Shown here one piece after another: positions 1-11,789 of a stretch of DNA of 64,000 nucleotides; within the stretch, counting starts at the first letter, position 1, and each line of letters opens with the position of its first letter. The stretch covers positions 14,325,893 to 14,389,892 of the forward strand of contig CP141149.1 of assembly GCA_035235625.1 (NCBI GenBank). The letters run 5' to 3'. The position numbers and the translations under genes were made by a program. Source of the stretch: Saururus chinensis. Taxonomy: Eukaryota; Streptophyta; Magnoliopsida; Piperales; Saururaceae. The notes below the pieces were generated by a model. The model worked only from the letters and a program-made list of their open reading frames with translations, did no database searches and was not told the DNA's origin.

Positions 1-394
1 GCCAGAGGGCAGATATTGCAGTCCAGCTGGCCAGAGCCCAACACCTAGTGGTGGTGACTTTAGCTATCAATCTGGCTGCCATCCAAAAGTCAAGTAGCAG
101 CCCAAAAAATCAGGCGGTTGTCCAAAACTTTGGCCATTAGGTGGTGATGCTGGCTGGGGGCCAAAAATCTCACAACCACATTTAGTCACCATCACCACCA
201 ACCTAACCTCAATATCAAGTGATGGAATGAAATATTAAGGGATTAGACTTTCTTGTAGCTATTAGAGCTTGAACAAAGCTTTATCCCCTTTAGTGAAGCT
301 TTTTCTCTACTAATCTTCTGCAAATCCTCACAATGTGTTTCTAGTTTAGAACTTAACTGAGATTAACTTTTGCTTAAAGTACTGTATTAGAATG
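1..394. other. No gene seen
   Basis: This stretch holds no ORF or recognisable motif. It contains several copies of short words such as GCCAAAA and GTGGTG and several stop codons in every frame. I see nothing I can assign. Confidence 0.5.
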
Positions 395-1860
395 GCTAAT
401 AGTATATTTATTGTTAGAAGTGGGCATTACAATTAATGGGTTAAGCCCATATCATTAAGGTGGGCATGATATTTATGTGGGTAAGGCCTATATTACTTAA
501 GTGGGTCAAGCCCATATGGTAGAGAGCCCAAGCCCACTTTGTGTTGAATGAGAATAACACATGTGAATTGGTTTAAGAAGTAAATAGTCTCACATCGCCT
601 AGAAGAAGGTGATAGTGTTGGTATATAAGACATTAGTTTGACCTTTCACGTTAGGCCCTTGGGCCAACCTACTTTTGTGAGGGAGAGAGTTGGACCACCT
701 AGGTGGGCTAACCCACATGCGCGCCGCCGTCCATCCGGCTGGTTTGGTTTGCACATGCGGTCGGTCGATCGGTCGGGTTGGGTTACGTCAATAAGATAAT
801 ATTTTTAGGATAAATTCATTTCGTTTGGTTTTCTTTTAACCAAAATGGGTCCGATTTATTTTCACTAAAGAATGTGTCCATTAACGGATGGACGCATCCG
901 TTTGAATGGGAAATGATGTATTCAATGGGATTTCCTATAAAATCATTGAAAATGATTTCTACAAAAAACCTACATTGGATTTCTGTCCGTTCTTATTTCT
1001 GTGAGAGCATACATACTGTGGTTCGTTGCATGTACTGTGTTGGAGGTGCTCCTACGGTACGTAGTTAATCGTCTTATCCTAGGAGGCAGACACCCAAGAG
1101 TCCTAAGCATGGTTAAGGAAGGCGAATTCTGTCTTAAGGACAGAGTGACTTGCTTGATTTGATCATATCCAGTAAGACTTCTCATCACAAAATTTGCAAA
1201 GGTACGAAAATAATATTTATAACTAAACCAAGATATCATTGTTAAGAACCATAAAATCTTGACCATTCATCTAGAGGTCAAGTAACAGTCCAGATTTGCC
1301 ACTAAATCCACAGCTTAATGGGTATTATGACCTAAGCCCATTAAATAGATAATTTTGAAAGCCTAAAATATGTATTAATTGAGACAATTAAGCCACCTTC
1401 TACTTAAATTTAAAACAAACCCAACAAGGTAAAGAAAGTTTGCTCTTAATCCACTTTTATAAAAAAAAATTCTCAAAAGAGAAGTTGTAGAATGAAAAGA
1501 AACCCAATTCAAATTTCGAACAGTGTGTTACTGGTTGTTCGTATTTGCAGATCGCTGTGTGATTGCAGATGTGTTTTCTCTTGTTCTTGACATCGCCCAA
1601 TTGCTGGCAGTAAACCGCTTCCAGACCACTTCTCGTATTTGGAGATATGGCAACTGTCAGAAAATCATCAATCTCAATTTGCGTAGTGTCTTCTAGCGGA
1701 CTGCAGTCAGACCACTCTTTGTATCTCACCAGCTCTCGGGAAGTCATTGGTTGATGTAAATCATGTTTTCTGGTAGACCTTTGGAAGACCGGTCTTTATT
1801 GTATCTCCTGGACTGGTCGACCCATGATACGAGTGATCAGCACTGAATTCAACGTCTTAA
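395..1860 (+). mobile_element. LTR-retrotransposon-like remnant, ends not defined
   Basis: No coding domain is visible. The stretch 590-640 (TCACATCGCC, followed by TATATAAG about 30 bases later) resembles the promoter region of many plant LTRs. The following 1 kb has the mixed, non-coding look of an LTR downstream half. Repeated GTGGG..AAGCCCA words lie at 415-540. I could not find matched TG/CA ends or a target duplication, so this could be a solo LTR, a truncated copy, or ordinary intergenic DNA with a chance match. Confidence 0.3.
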
Positions 1861-2948
1861 CTATACATTTTGGCACATAAACTCTATGTTGCAGTAATCA
1901 AAATATGAGACGCTAACACTTGGATGCTCTTCCTAGGCCCTAACAGTGTTGGCATGAGGATGATGGCTTCACTGTACCCCTCGGACCCATTTTGATAGCC
2001 GCTGCCCATCGGCATCTGTTGGGTATATGTGTCCACGAAGTGCAGCAGTGAAACAATCAGGACCAAGCTCCCAAAGTAGGGATGATGAAGATGAGCACAA
2101 ACCAGGATCACAAAGCTATATACAAAAGAATACCTTTATATGTACCCCATTAATCTTTTTAATTTCATGTTTCTTATTTACCCTATGTAATACATCTATA
2201 AAATTTCTCAATTTTCCCTTATAATAACTAGGTAAACTTTTTTATGCTTACCTTTTTCAATTTCCCCTTCTTTCTTCTCCGGTGCCACGGTAGTAACGAA
2301 AGCCGCCGCCTTTTCTATGGCAACAACAATAGTTGAGGCCCACAGGCCTTAGCCAATGTCAAGCCAACTGCGGCGGTTTGGCTACAGCTAGCCTCGGTGT
2401 AGTCATGGCTATAACTGGCAACGGCCTGGCGAGGATAGTCATGGCAAAAATAGCTGCAAACTAGTTGGTCATGACTAGAACAGGCTCAGCTAGACTTGGA
2501 CAGTTTGGCTTGGTCGCTCAACCAGACCAGCTTCAGCTTGGTCTGGCCGTGGCTAGGCTAAGGCTGGTTTGGCTATTTGCCTAGCTGCGGCCATTCTTTT
2601 AGCCAGTGACGCGAAGTTGTCACATTTATTCCTCTGCATCACTTAGCCACCTACATTTGTGATGTCACTGTCTTTGTCAAAATTGAAGAGGAAGGTACGA
2701 GGTTATTTTAAATTGGGATAATAGGTGAGAGAAACAATATAATTCTTGTAGAAGACTAAAAAAAATACTTATTTTTAATAAAATAGGGTATTAAAAAAAT
2801 TATTAGGGTGCATATAAATGCATTATACACAAAATTGATGTATCCATTAATTAAGAATGCATACAAGGATGACTAGAAGTACTTGCTCTCCGAATCAAAA
2901 CCTCCACATCACTTGTCCAATCATCTTCCAAAGCATACAAGAGTATGA
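1861..2948. other. Intergenic, no gene seen
   Basis: Short ORFs on both strands around 1884-2224 have no recognisable domain. A GC-richer patch at 2290-2640 is built from repeated GGCTAG/CTTGG-type words in which the word GGCTRGCC and its relatives recur. I see no RNA gene. Confidence 0.4.
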
Positions 2949-4640
2949 GAGCATCTCTAATGGGGTCTTCAAATATAGCCATTAGAGATGCTCAAGTGGC
3001 ATCTCTATTTGCCTATGTGGCAAAATAAAGACTCATGAACTCTAACCATAGATGCTAAATTTATTATTTTAATATTAAAATTTATTTACTTTAAAATAGA
3101 TAATATTTTAACTCCTAAATAATAATAAAAAATGCATAGTATTTATGCTAATAATATAAAAATATAAAAAAATAACCTTCCAAAAATAACAAATAATATT
3201 AAAATAAAAATTTATAAAAAATAATATTGAAATAAAAAAGTATAAACAAATTTATATTTAAAAATACATAATGCTAGTTGTTTCCACTGCCTCCTAATGT
3301 TCCTAGGAGAATTTCCCACCTCTTCTTGGCATAATATAACTTTTGCTCTTTAGACATCTTGGAAGTATCCATTGCCATAATTTTCATTTTTATTTGTGTT
3401 TTCTTCAATTGTATCTTCTCTTTTTTTTTGCTCCATTTTTTATTCAAACTTCTAGTTATCTTGCTCCATTTTTTCCTTAAGAAGTATCATATTTCTTTCA
3501 TCTCTTTCTTTTTTATCTTCTCACATTTTTTTAATAAGGTCTTCAATATGTACAAATTCAACTCTAGTTGTTTTTTTCAATTTTCTTTTCTCAGCTTTCC
3601 TCCCTGGTGTTCTCAAATTATGATCATACATATTACTGTGAGAATAATTTTCATTGAGGTTTATGGGAGACAATAGAAGTAAGGAGCAATTAACAAATGA
3701 AGAAGTTTTTGCTCTTTTGGAAAGTGCCTTCATGCTCTTATGTTCCTGCAATTGCACCCACTTTGGCTGATGCCTCAACAAATTCCAAGCATGGCCCATA
3801 TTCAATTTTGATCCATATACATCTTTATACATTTTCTATGCACATTCAATCTGAAAATTAATATAACTCAATTAAATTTAGAGAAGATGATATAATAATT
3901 GTATATACTTAGCATTTAAATATAGCCTTACCTTGTCTTGTTCATGCCACTTTGGTTTCTTGAATTTACATATGCAAGACATCCACAAAATTTGTCCACA
4001 CTTTCTTGAATCTTACTCTAATGTTGCTTTAGGTTGCTCTTGAATTGCTTGTTGTCACGATAGTATTCTGCCTCTTGGTTCTAAATTTTTTTAGCTTTTT
4101 GCTCATTTCCATGCATGACATCTATGCTAATATTAATTCATGCACTTACAAAAACGGTATCTTCTTTCACATTGAAACTGGCACCTTGAGCATATATTTT
4201 TTTTGTGAAATTTGAGGAACTTGGGTTCCAAAATCTTCATAAGAGATCTTTGGGGAGCCAATGTGTGAAATAATGTTGAGAAGAATGAAAAGAAGAGCTC
4301 AAAATAGAAAAAAAAACACAACTTAATATGAATGGAAAATAAGTGGAGGAGGTGAATATTAATAGATGAAAAGAAGAAAAAAAGAGTGACCCAATAGTAC
4401 AAAAAAGAATAGTGAAAGGAAGGTACAAAGTAAAAAATAAATAAACAAATCCCTCCCAACGGTAAAATTAATAAGTGAGGGTAAAATAGGCTGAGGAGGG
4501 GTAGAGGGCGTTTGATTAAAAAATAACAAAAAAAAAATTTGGGGCGTCATCCAGTTGCAAAAACCGGTGCTCTATTTCAGGCCATTAGAAAGGCCACGCG
4601 GGACGCCACAGGGATTTGGCATCCTGCGTTGGAGATGCTC
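2949..4640 (-). mobile_element. PIF/Harbinger-type DNA transposon with decayed ORF1
   Basis: The left end reads GAGCATCTCTAATG and the right end, read on the minus strand, GAGCATCTCCAACG; these are matching terminal inverted repeats of the PIF/Harbinger style. The right flank is TTA and the left flank TGA, which would be the expected 3-bp TTA duplication with one change. Between them, on the minus strand, lie remnants of the Myb/SANT-like ORF1 protein that accompanies Harbinger transposases. I found no DDE transposase, so the copy is non-autonomous. The left end carries an extra perfect 15-bp inverted repeat (2949-2963 against 2979-2993). Confidence 0.75.
3521..4180 (-). pseudogene. Harbinger ORF1 remnant (NAM-associated C-terminal domain type)
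   Basis: Read on the minus strand, about 4170-3940 gives a decayed stretch with NEQKAKK, QSKIQESVDKFCG-like text and stops. An intron of roughly 80 bases with GTAAGG donor and CAG acceptor follows (about 3933-3850). Then comes a segment with the family signature HAWNLLRHQPKW and, further on, KRAKTSS and PGRKAEKRKLKK. These words are typical of the SANT/Myb-like plus NAM-associated C-terminal proteins encoded as ORF1 by plant PIF/Harbinger elements. In-frame stops, including one just after the intron, show that it is broken. The open part of the second exon is 3521-3832. A domesticated cellular relative of this family is possible, but the flanking terminal repeats favour a transposon origin. 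Confidence 0.65.
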
Positions 4641-5553
4641 TTAGCTCCTCTTAACGTTGCCCACAGCCTCTGAGGATTGCAATGACAAGCAGGAATCAGT
4701 AAAATTGATTAGTCCCAAACTGGATGAACAAGGACTATCCAGAATAAGATTTATGCATGAGAGAAAGAGTATTCTGGCGAGTAGGTGAGGGCGATGAGGA
4801 AGTAAAAATTTCAGCTTTAGTAATGGAAAACTTTGGTGATGTTAATTCTAACATATTCTCAGCATACTAAGGCTAGTAGTTGTCAAAACTACCTCAAAAA
4901 ACCTCTCTTCTATGTAGCTACTGGCTGACAATGCTGGGATATTATGTAGCTATGTACTATGTTAGGCCTTTTATGTACTATTTAAGAACTCTTTATGTAT
5001 CATGGTCACAGACTCCTTTTAAGAATGAAATTGTCAATGATCAACCTCTTCTTTCTTGCTTTCTAATATTTATTATATATTCAACAAGAAACCTTGAGCT
5101 ATGGGCGACCAGTAGATATGCCTTTACACGTTTTTTAGCAGTTCCTTGCGTTTAGAATTGAAGTAGAGATGCCTTCCCTTGCGTTGTTACACAAGCAACA
5201 CTAAGTTCACAGAAGTTAAATTAGGGATATGGATGTATTCAAGCTCATCTGGTTGGGGCGTGCCTCATCACCACAGCAGGATAGACGACGCTACCTTTGT
5301 TGGGAGTGGGCAGCTCTCTGAGGTGCGTTTTTAGTTTATGGATAATTATAGTCACAGTTTTGTTGTTATACAAATTGAATTATGAGCAACGTTGTAATTC
5401 GTAGGGAAAAAACTGAAAGAAACTCTTAACCAAAGTAAACTGTCAAAGTGGGGGCCGAATGTGGTTTATGGAAAAAAAAAAATAAGACATATAATACGGG
5501 ATGGAGGGGGTATAATAGCAGCAGGGCTTTGAGGTGTTATTCTGTCCCATTTT
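4641..5553. other. Upstream region of the CBSX3-like gene, no ORF assigned
   Basis: An ORF at 4880-5155 has no domain I recognise and is probably chance. The stretch 5240-5332 is GC-richer and ends in GAG followed by GTGCGT. It could be a non-coding first exon of the gene starting at 5797, because an acceptor-like TTTCAG stands at 5775-5780; this is inference. A decayed Stowaway-like end (GGGATGGAGGGGG) lies near 5500. Confidence 0.3.
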
Positions 5554-5675
5554 AATAGTCCACATTAGAAAACCAAAATATACTATATACAGGCTAAAAA
5601 TTCTATATAGTTAATTCATTTAGATTTTCTAATGCGCATATAGTTCATTTTGGTTTCCTAATGTGGACCATTAAA
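5554..5675. mobile_element. Short MITE-like inverted repeat
   Basis: GTCCACATTAGAAAACCAAA at about 5560 and its near-perfect complement ending in CCTAATGTGGAC at about 5671 form arms of about 22 bases around an AT-rich centre of about 70 bases. The folded unit resembles a small Stowaway-like MITE; TA flanks are present. The same arm sequence recurs, decayed, at 21610-21700. Confidence 0.55.
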
Positions 5676-5796
5676 GCGTGACTTAGTTATTTATTTATAT
5701 GTTGTATGAGGAAAACTGAGGAACGCATAAAGCTGGCTCAATAGATAAGCAATGCAACATCTGTAATTGCCACTGTTTCAGGAGCAGTAGCCAGAT

Positions 5797-7507
5797 ATGT
5801 GGGGAATCCCTAGAGCCATGTCTCTTCTCAACCATCGAGTCTTACGGCACATTCAGCTCAGGGACCCAGTTTCACCATCCGAAGTCCCATCCCGTCGCAA
5901 ATGTGCTTTGTTCATGCCCCGAGCTGAACACAAGGGGTTGGAGAACACCACTGTTGCGGATGTTCTTGAATCGAAAGGAGAAGAGGTAGACGGGTCTCTG
6001 CTCTGGTGCCGTACGGACGACACTGTTTATGATGCAGTGAAGCATGTAAGTTCATACAAGTAGAGTTTGGAACATCAACTTTTATATATACATGTAAGAA
6101 ACAAAATGAATTTATTTTAAGTACTCCCTTTGTCTTATATTGATAGTTTTGTTTAATTTTTTAAAATAAATTACTCTCTTCATTTTGAAATATTTAATTT
6201 GAAAAAATTAAATATTTAAGCTACAATTTTATTCAGAATTACCTTTTCATTATTAACCCATAAAAAAAGTTGATAAAGTGTATTTTAATATATATAATGT
6301 AAACTACATAAAAGAGATGAAAACTAGTGAAAACTAAGTAAATAGGACACTTATAACATAACAAATTAATTTTTTGAATAAGATACTTATTTTAGGACGG
6401 AGGGGCTATTAATATAGGACAAAGGGAATAGTTTTTTAGTTACCATGTACTCTTTTTGTCTCACATTAATAGTTGCATTTGGCCAAAAAAATTTATTTTA
6501 TATTAATAACTGTATTTTGTTCAATCGAAATGATTAGGTACTTGAAAAAGAATATCATAAACTTATTTTCCCTTCTCTTATATGTGGGTTTCACTAGTCA
6601 ATATAAAGTATTATATTTTTAAATATAACTATTAATATGGGATAAAGGGAGTATTATATGAGTATGGATCTGCTCAGCTGATTGCTATCAAATGATACTA
6701 AAATTGAGTGTGAGAGATTCACAGTAGATCTGAACTGTGTTATATCTCCTAAAACCTAGTTTGTAGCTTTATGACGAAGTGGTTAATTAACATGGTATTA
6801 GAGAATGAAGTCCTTGATTTAAGTCACCCTACCTTAACATATTTTGTTAATCCTTCTAATTTGAATTGCTAACACGTACAGATGACACACAACAATGTAG
6901 GATCCCTGGTGGTTCTCAAGCCAGGACAGGGTAAATTGATTGCAGGGATAATTACTGAAAGAGGTAACTGTCTCTACTAATTATTTGTGTCACATAACTT
7001 TCTACTGCCTCTGCCTTAGGCCTCAATCTTTTCTATGTCATGAAATAAAAATTAGATTATCTGAAGAAGGTTGTTGTGCAAGGAAGATCCTCAAAAACTA
7101 CAAAAGTTGGAGAAATAATGACTGATGAGGTTATTCTCGTTCACTTCTACAATTTAGATTGTTTTGCTCACCTAATTACTCAGCTCGTGGTTCTTCTATC
7201 ATCTCATACATTGCCTGGACAGAACAATCTAATTACCGTGACAGCAGACACAGACATTCTGCAAGCAATGAAACTAATGATAGGTTAGTTTGCTAGAAGC
7301 GATTCTTCCATTTTCTTTTTGCAGAGAAACACATGAGAATTCATTGTGTTTTTGCTGATGACAGATAAACATATCCGGCATGTACCAGTGATAGATAAAA
7401 GGATGGTTGGTATGATTTCAATAGTTGATGCTGTGCGAGTAGTCGTAGAGCAGCAGCGAGAGGAGCTGAAGCGTTTGAATGATTTCATCAAGGGAGATTA
7501 CTATTAG
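5797..7507 (+). CDS. CBSX3: CBS-domain-pair protein, CBSX3-like, mitochondrial type
   Basis: Coding exons are 5797-6045, 6882-6963, 7056-7129, 7223-7283 and 7365-7507. All junctions are GT/AG and the reading frame holds throughout, giving 202 residues. The order of text is the plant CBSX3 pattern: a basic, poorly conserved N-terminus of about 50 residues (likely mitochondrial presequence), then TTVADVLESKG, DGSLLWCRTDDTVYDAVKH, the first CBS motif up to GIITERDYL (res. 84-113), VVVQGRSSKTTKVGEIMTDE, and a second CBS motif ending HIRHVPVIDKRMVGMISI (res. 157-176) with a basic/acidic C-terminal tail. Family length is about 200, so the protein looks complete. In Arabidopsis, CBSX proteins bind adenosine nucleotides and regulate thioredoxins, CBSX3 acting in mitochondria on Trx-o2; transfer of that role here is inference. 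The start was taken as the first ATG in the exon; a second ATG seven codons on is possible. A 5' UTR intron with acceptor near 5780 is likely. The large first intron is filled by MITEs. Confidence 0.9.
6122..6430. mobile_element. Stowaway-like MITE with a second MITE nested in it
   Basis: It opens TACTCCCTTTGTCTTATATT and closes with the complement TATAGGACAAAGGGAATA, the ends and TA flanks typical of Stowaway-like elements. A second pair of related ends lies inside (about 6172 TACTCTCTTCATTTTG and about 6395-6406 GGACGGAGGGG), so one MITE has landed in another. Both are in intron 1 of the CBSX3-like gene. Confidence 0.7.
6448..6653. mobile_element. Stowaway-like MITE in intron 1 of the CBSX3-like gene
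   Basis: The left end reads TACTCTTTTTGTCTCACATT and the right end ATATGGGATAAAGGGAGTA, complementary apart from a few changes. Internal sequence is AT-rich with no ORF. It is a separate insertion from the pair just upstream. Confidence 0.65.
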
Positions 7508-8075
7508 AATGATCAACTGGAAAAACTCTTCAATGTGTAATAAGAAACTTACATATTTGTTAAAGATCCACGCGCGGAACGCAAAATGGTTTTCCTCTGA
7601 TTACCAAATACTGATCTAAAGGTCTTGAAAGAAAAGATGAACTGAAAATGAGAAAGCTGGATTTGAGCAAGAACTGCCCACACACATGCATTGAGTATTT
7701 TCAAGTTGGAAAAAGTCCGGCAGCCACAAAAGCACCTACAAAAACTTACACAAGAGTTTTAATTGAACTTCACAAATGGACCTCATACAAAGTTTATATG
7801 GGCTTATTTTTCGAGACCAATCAAAATTCATGTGTGAGTTTTTTATGTTGAAATATTATTTGACACTCAAGACACAACTCATTAGTGTGTTCTATAACTA
7901 CGCTGATAGTCGTTTCATAAGTAGTGAAATATATGGCCAACATGTTGTGCGACTCACACTAAAAATTTTCTCCCTAAAATCTCCTACTTTCTCCCAGAAA
8001 GCAAATTCTACATATTTTTTATATACTCCTACACCCCATCCTTCCCCACAAGTTTTTTCAACTTCCATACGAATA
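7508..8075 (+). other. 3' flank of the CBSX3-like gene, no second gene
   Basis: AATAAG at about 7539 may serve as the polyadenylation signal. The ORFs after 7648 have no recognisable domain and run into repeat DNA. I see nothing else. Confidence 0.4.
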
Positions 8076-8269
8076 AGAAATTTAATTTGTCATGGTCTTC
8101 CCTCTTGCTCCTCCCTCTTCTTCCCTATTCCCTCCTCTCTGCTTTTGCAGCCACTGTGCAACATTGTCAAAATCTTTTGTGGAAGCAGGGAATCATCTCT
8201 AGAAATATTTGAAATCTCCTCTAAGCAACTACAACTACGTTATGACTTTGTGTCATGTTTGATGGCAGG

Positions 8270-11200
8270 TGTCACGCCCCGGCAATGCCCGACCCGAGCC
8301 GAACCCGATCCAGGGGCTGGTCAAGCGCGCGGGGGCAATGAAGGAAGATTGAGAAATGATCTAGCGGAAGACTTAACCCTAACCACGAGCGATTAACAAA
8401 AATACGGAGTACACACAATCCTTTGAGCAAAAGTAAATAAAAGGGAAGAAAGAGTATTGCTTATCACGAAGTAAACAACAATCTCAAACCCACAAGCTTA
8501 GTTAAGTAAAGCCCACACCGGCTCAAAATAAGTCATAAGCATCACAACGGTAAAATGTGACATAAATCCAAAACAAGAACCCTACACAAAGGTTCTAAAC
8601 ATAAGCATGAAACAAAAGAAGGAAAGTCACACAACGATCTCCAAGATCACATCCAAGCCATCTCCTGCGACCTTTCCTCAAAGAGGAGATCCTGTCTGTG
8701 TGCGTGTCGCACCACGCAGCCCCAAATCAAAACACAAAATAGGGGTGAGTTTAACAAACTCAGCAATAGTTTTGGTATCACTGTCAACGTCGAAAATACA
8801 ATAACATAGTAATAAGATCATTCAGTTCAAAGATTTATATGGTGCATCATTTTCTGATCACACATACATCTCACTTAACACTACATCATGGTGCATAATC
8901 AACCTGCATGGATGTATCTCTAACATACATATTACCACATGCATCACATAAAAATCAAACTGCATGGATGTATCTCTAACATACATATTCCCTCATGCAT
9001 TATATCATAATCAACCTGCATGGATGTATCTCTAACATACATATTCCCTCATGCATTATATCATAATCAACCTGCATGGATGTATCTCTAACATACATAT
9101 TCCCACATGCATTATATCATAATCAACCTGCATGGATGTATCTCTAATATACATATTCTCATATGCATTATATCATAATCAACCTGCATGAATGTATCTC
9201 TAACATACATATTCCCACATGCATTATATCATAACACCCTGCATAAATGTATCTCTAATATACATATTTCATCATGCATTATATCATCACAACCTCCATC
9301 AAAGAGTAATCACACATTAATGTCACACAGACGGGAGCATAGACAAGGCCACGAAGGCGTGTCATGATCCAAAATTCCACACAAGAATTAAAGAAAGATC
9401 GGGGTTGTCAATCCCTAATGCTGCTCGCCCTGGACGATCCTGGCCAAGGATGTCTCATTCTCACACAGAGAATCTAGAGCAAGGGTGTTCGCCCAGGGAC
9501 ATCTCCTACGGAGGGAAGAGCTCGAGTTCTCACACAGAGAACCCTAGAACACGTGGTAGCGGGGTGCACACGGCATACCACACTGGATTCTCAGGGTCCA
9601 AATGACACTCATAATAACATTCTCACAATCCACAAGACAAGTACACAACTCGTCCCCACATCATTCCATTTAACAAGACTCAACCCGGGGAGTGCACTCG
9701 TTCTACACAGGAACTCAAATCAAAATATGTCCTTTCGGACCAATCAACTTGCGATTAATCCACGACTGATCAATCCGGCACACAATTTCATCACATTGCA
9801 CCCAATTGGTCAAATTCGATTAACCACAATGAAGCCTCAATTGGAAATCCATTTTCATGATGCATGCAGCATGGTACATACGTGGGCAAAACATACATAA
9901 ATCCTAATCCTTGATAAGTGCTCTCATCAGCCCCTAATGCATCATTCATAATCACAATATCAAGCTTCAACATCATTATTTAACCCCACATGTGTGTGTA
10001 CCTAGTAGAAGCATTTCACATAATGCATGCCAACATGCTTGAAATTAAACTCACTACCACACTACACATGTGAATTTCTATCTAAACATGAGTCCCAGCG
10101 GAAATCATAGAAGAAGAATCGTTGAAAATCATATCTCAATTCAAAACTTAACCACAAAGGCTAAACACATATAACATCACTCCTTTCATCATTAAGTCAT
10201 GGCATTCACCAACATCCACACACAACTAACCACAATCTATCATGACGAATCAGTCCAATAATAGGTTGTAGTCCTATTGAAAATATGCTTAACCAAAAGG
10301 GAAACAACCATTCATAATTTCAAGATAACGATTCCAACATCATGCCATAAAACATAAGTCATTCTATAAATCTCTAAGCATATATCCCAACTTCACAACC
10401 TCAATAGCATGCATTTTTAGTAGCATAATATGGCTCAAAACACTCCACATTCATATAAAATTGGCAAGCTAAAGTGGAATCATCAAAATAGACATCATAT
10501 GCACAACATACAATTTACTGTGTAGCCGATCGAACGCCCTTCAGGCCGTTCGATCGGTTAAACGCAAAATTTTGAAATTCACAGTTTTGCCGTTCGAACG
10601 TCTAGCAGGCCGTTCGATCGGCTGAACTGGAAAAGTGCCGTTTCGGCAGTGTTGCCGTTCGATCACCCAGGAGGGCTGTTCGAACGCCAACAAAGCAGAA
10701 CAATCCATCTTCTTCCTTTCGCAAATTCAAACCGAAACACCATTGATAACACTTCAAATCCACATCTAACACCCTAATCATCATCAAAAGTCCTTCTTGA
10801 CTTCCAGAACATCAAACCATACCATAATAATGCAAAACCCTAAGAAATCGGGATTAAATAATTCCATTTTCTAATCTTACCATTAACACACCAAATCAAG
10901 CAACTCCATTTCGAAATAAGCCAAAAATGAAGAATTTTACCATGGATAAATAGAAATTTTGAAGACCCATTACCTCAGCACTTGATTAAGCTCGGATTGA
11001 AGAGTCACCCTTCTTGAAATCCTTGAAAACACAATGAGTTTGAATTAAACTCTAATAGAAATTGATTTACCCAAGAAATCTCTAATTAAATATTAGATCT
11101 AGGGCTTGTTGGTAGTAAAAATCGAATTTTGAATGTTAGGGTTTGTAGTAAAACACAAATCAGTAGTTTTTTATGCCCAAAAATGAATTGAATCAAGGGG

Positions 11201-11789
11201 GAAAGGGTAGATTTGGAAGAGATTAAGAAGAAAGTCATGGATTAGTGCTTAATTAGAGTAAACTTACCTTAATCGGCTTCTAATTCGAGCCTAAGTGGGG
11301 ATTAGGCCAGCCCTCCCTCCTTAGCCTATTCCCAAAAATGGAAATGGCTCAGGTCTGCCCTTTTATAGTAAGGGTTGGGGTATGCATAGGTAAGTTTTGG
11401 GGTGTAAATATGAAAAGTAGGCTAAAAATGGATATTTTGCAAATTTAAGCACTAATTAAGCCTAAGAAAATTCTGAAAATTTTTGTATAACCTTAGGTAG
11501 ATGTATAGGTTCATTTGACCCAAAAATAAAATTTTCGACGGTGGGGCCCACAGGGGTCCCACCAAAGCCCTAATTTCTGGAAAAATAGTAAAAATTCTAA
11601 AAAATCCCAAAAATTCACATTTGGTTTAAAATCTCTTAAAACCACTAATATTGAAGTTAATTTTGGTTAAAACCATCACAAACACTATTTATTTACGAAA
11701 TCACCGAATAAGATCCGAAAACACGTTAATCTCACGATAACCAATAATTAAAGAAAACCAAAACCGGTTTAAAGATGAGGGTCCTTACA
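8270..11789 (+). mobile_element. Solo LTR A (3.5 kb), family with TGTCACGCCCC start
   Basis: It begins TGTCACGCCCCGG and ends CCTTACA. Flanks are GCAGG on the left and TTAGG on the right. The uninterrupted paralogous site at about 12832 reads TGTAGGCG, so the original 5-bp target was GTAGG and each side has taken one change. No gag or pol is present. Inside are a 7 x 56-bp minisatellite (about 8898-9290), a stem-loop (8746-8762) and three dyad modules (10522-10690). Long LTRs with TGTCAC/TGTAAC starts and TTACA ends are typical of Del/Tekay-like chromoviruses; the lineage is inferred. Two relatives lie at 35945-43496 and 37038-40928. Confidence 0.85.
8898..9290 (+). repeat. Minisatellite, 56-bp unit, about 7 copies, inside solo LTR A
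   Basis: Each unit carries CCTGCATGGATGTATCTCTA followed by ACATACATATT and ATGCATTATATCATAATCAA. The start points step by 56 bases (9015, 9071, 9127, 9183). The same unit recurs in the related LTRs at 36600-37037 and 40934-41075, and in inverted orientation at 39945-40280. Confidence 0.9.

Noticed and set aside
6770..6835. tRNA-like A and B boxes (GACGAAGTGGTTAATTAAC ... TGATTTAAGTCACC) in the CBSX3 intron
   Set aside because: The B box is too far from GGTTCGANNCC and no cloverleaf arms pair. At most a very old SINE trace.
8871..9290. A CRISPR-like array of regular repeats in solo LTR A
   Set aside because: The repeats are directly abutting 56-bp minisatellite units with no unique spacers, in a plant LTR.
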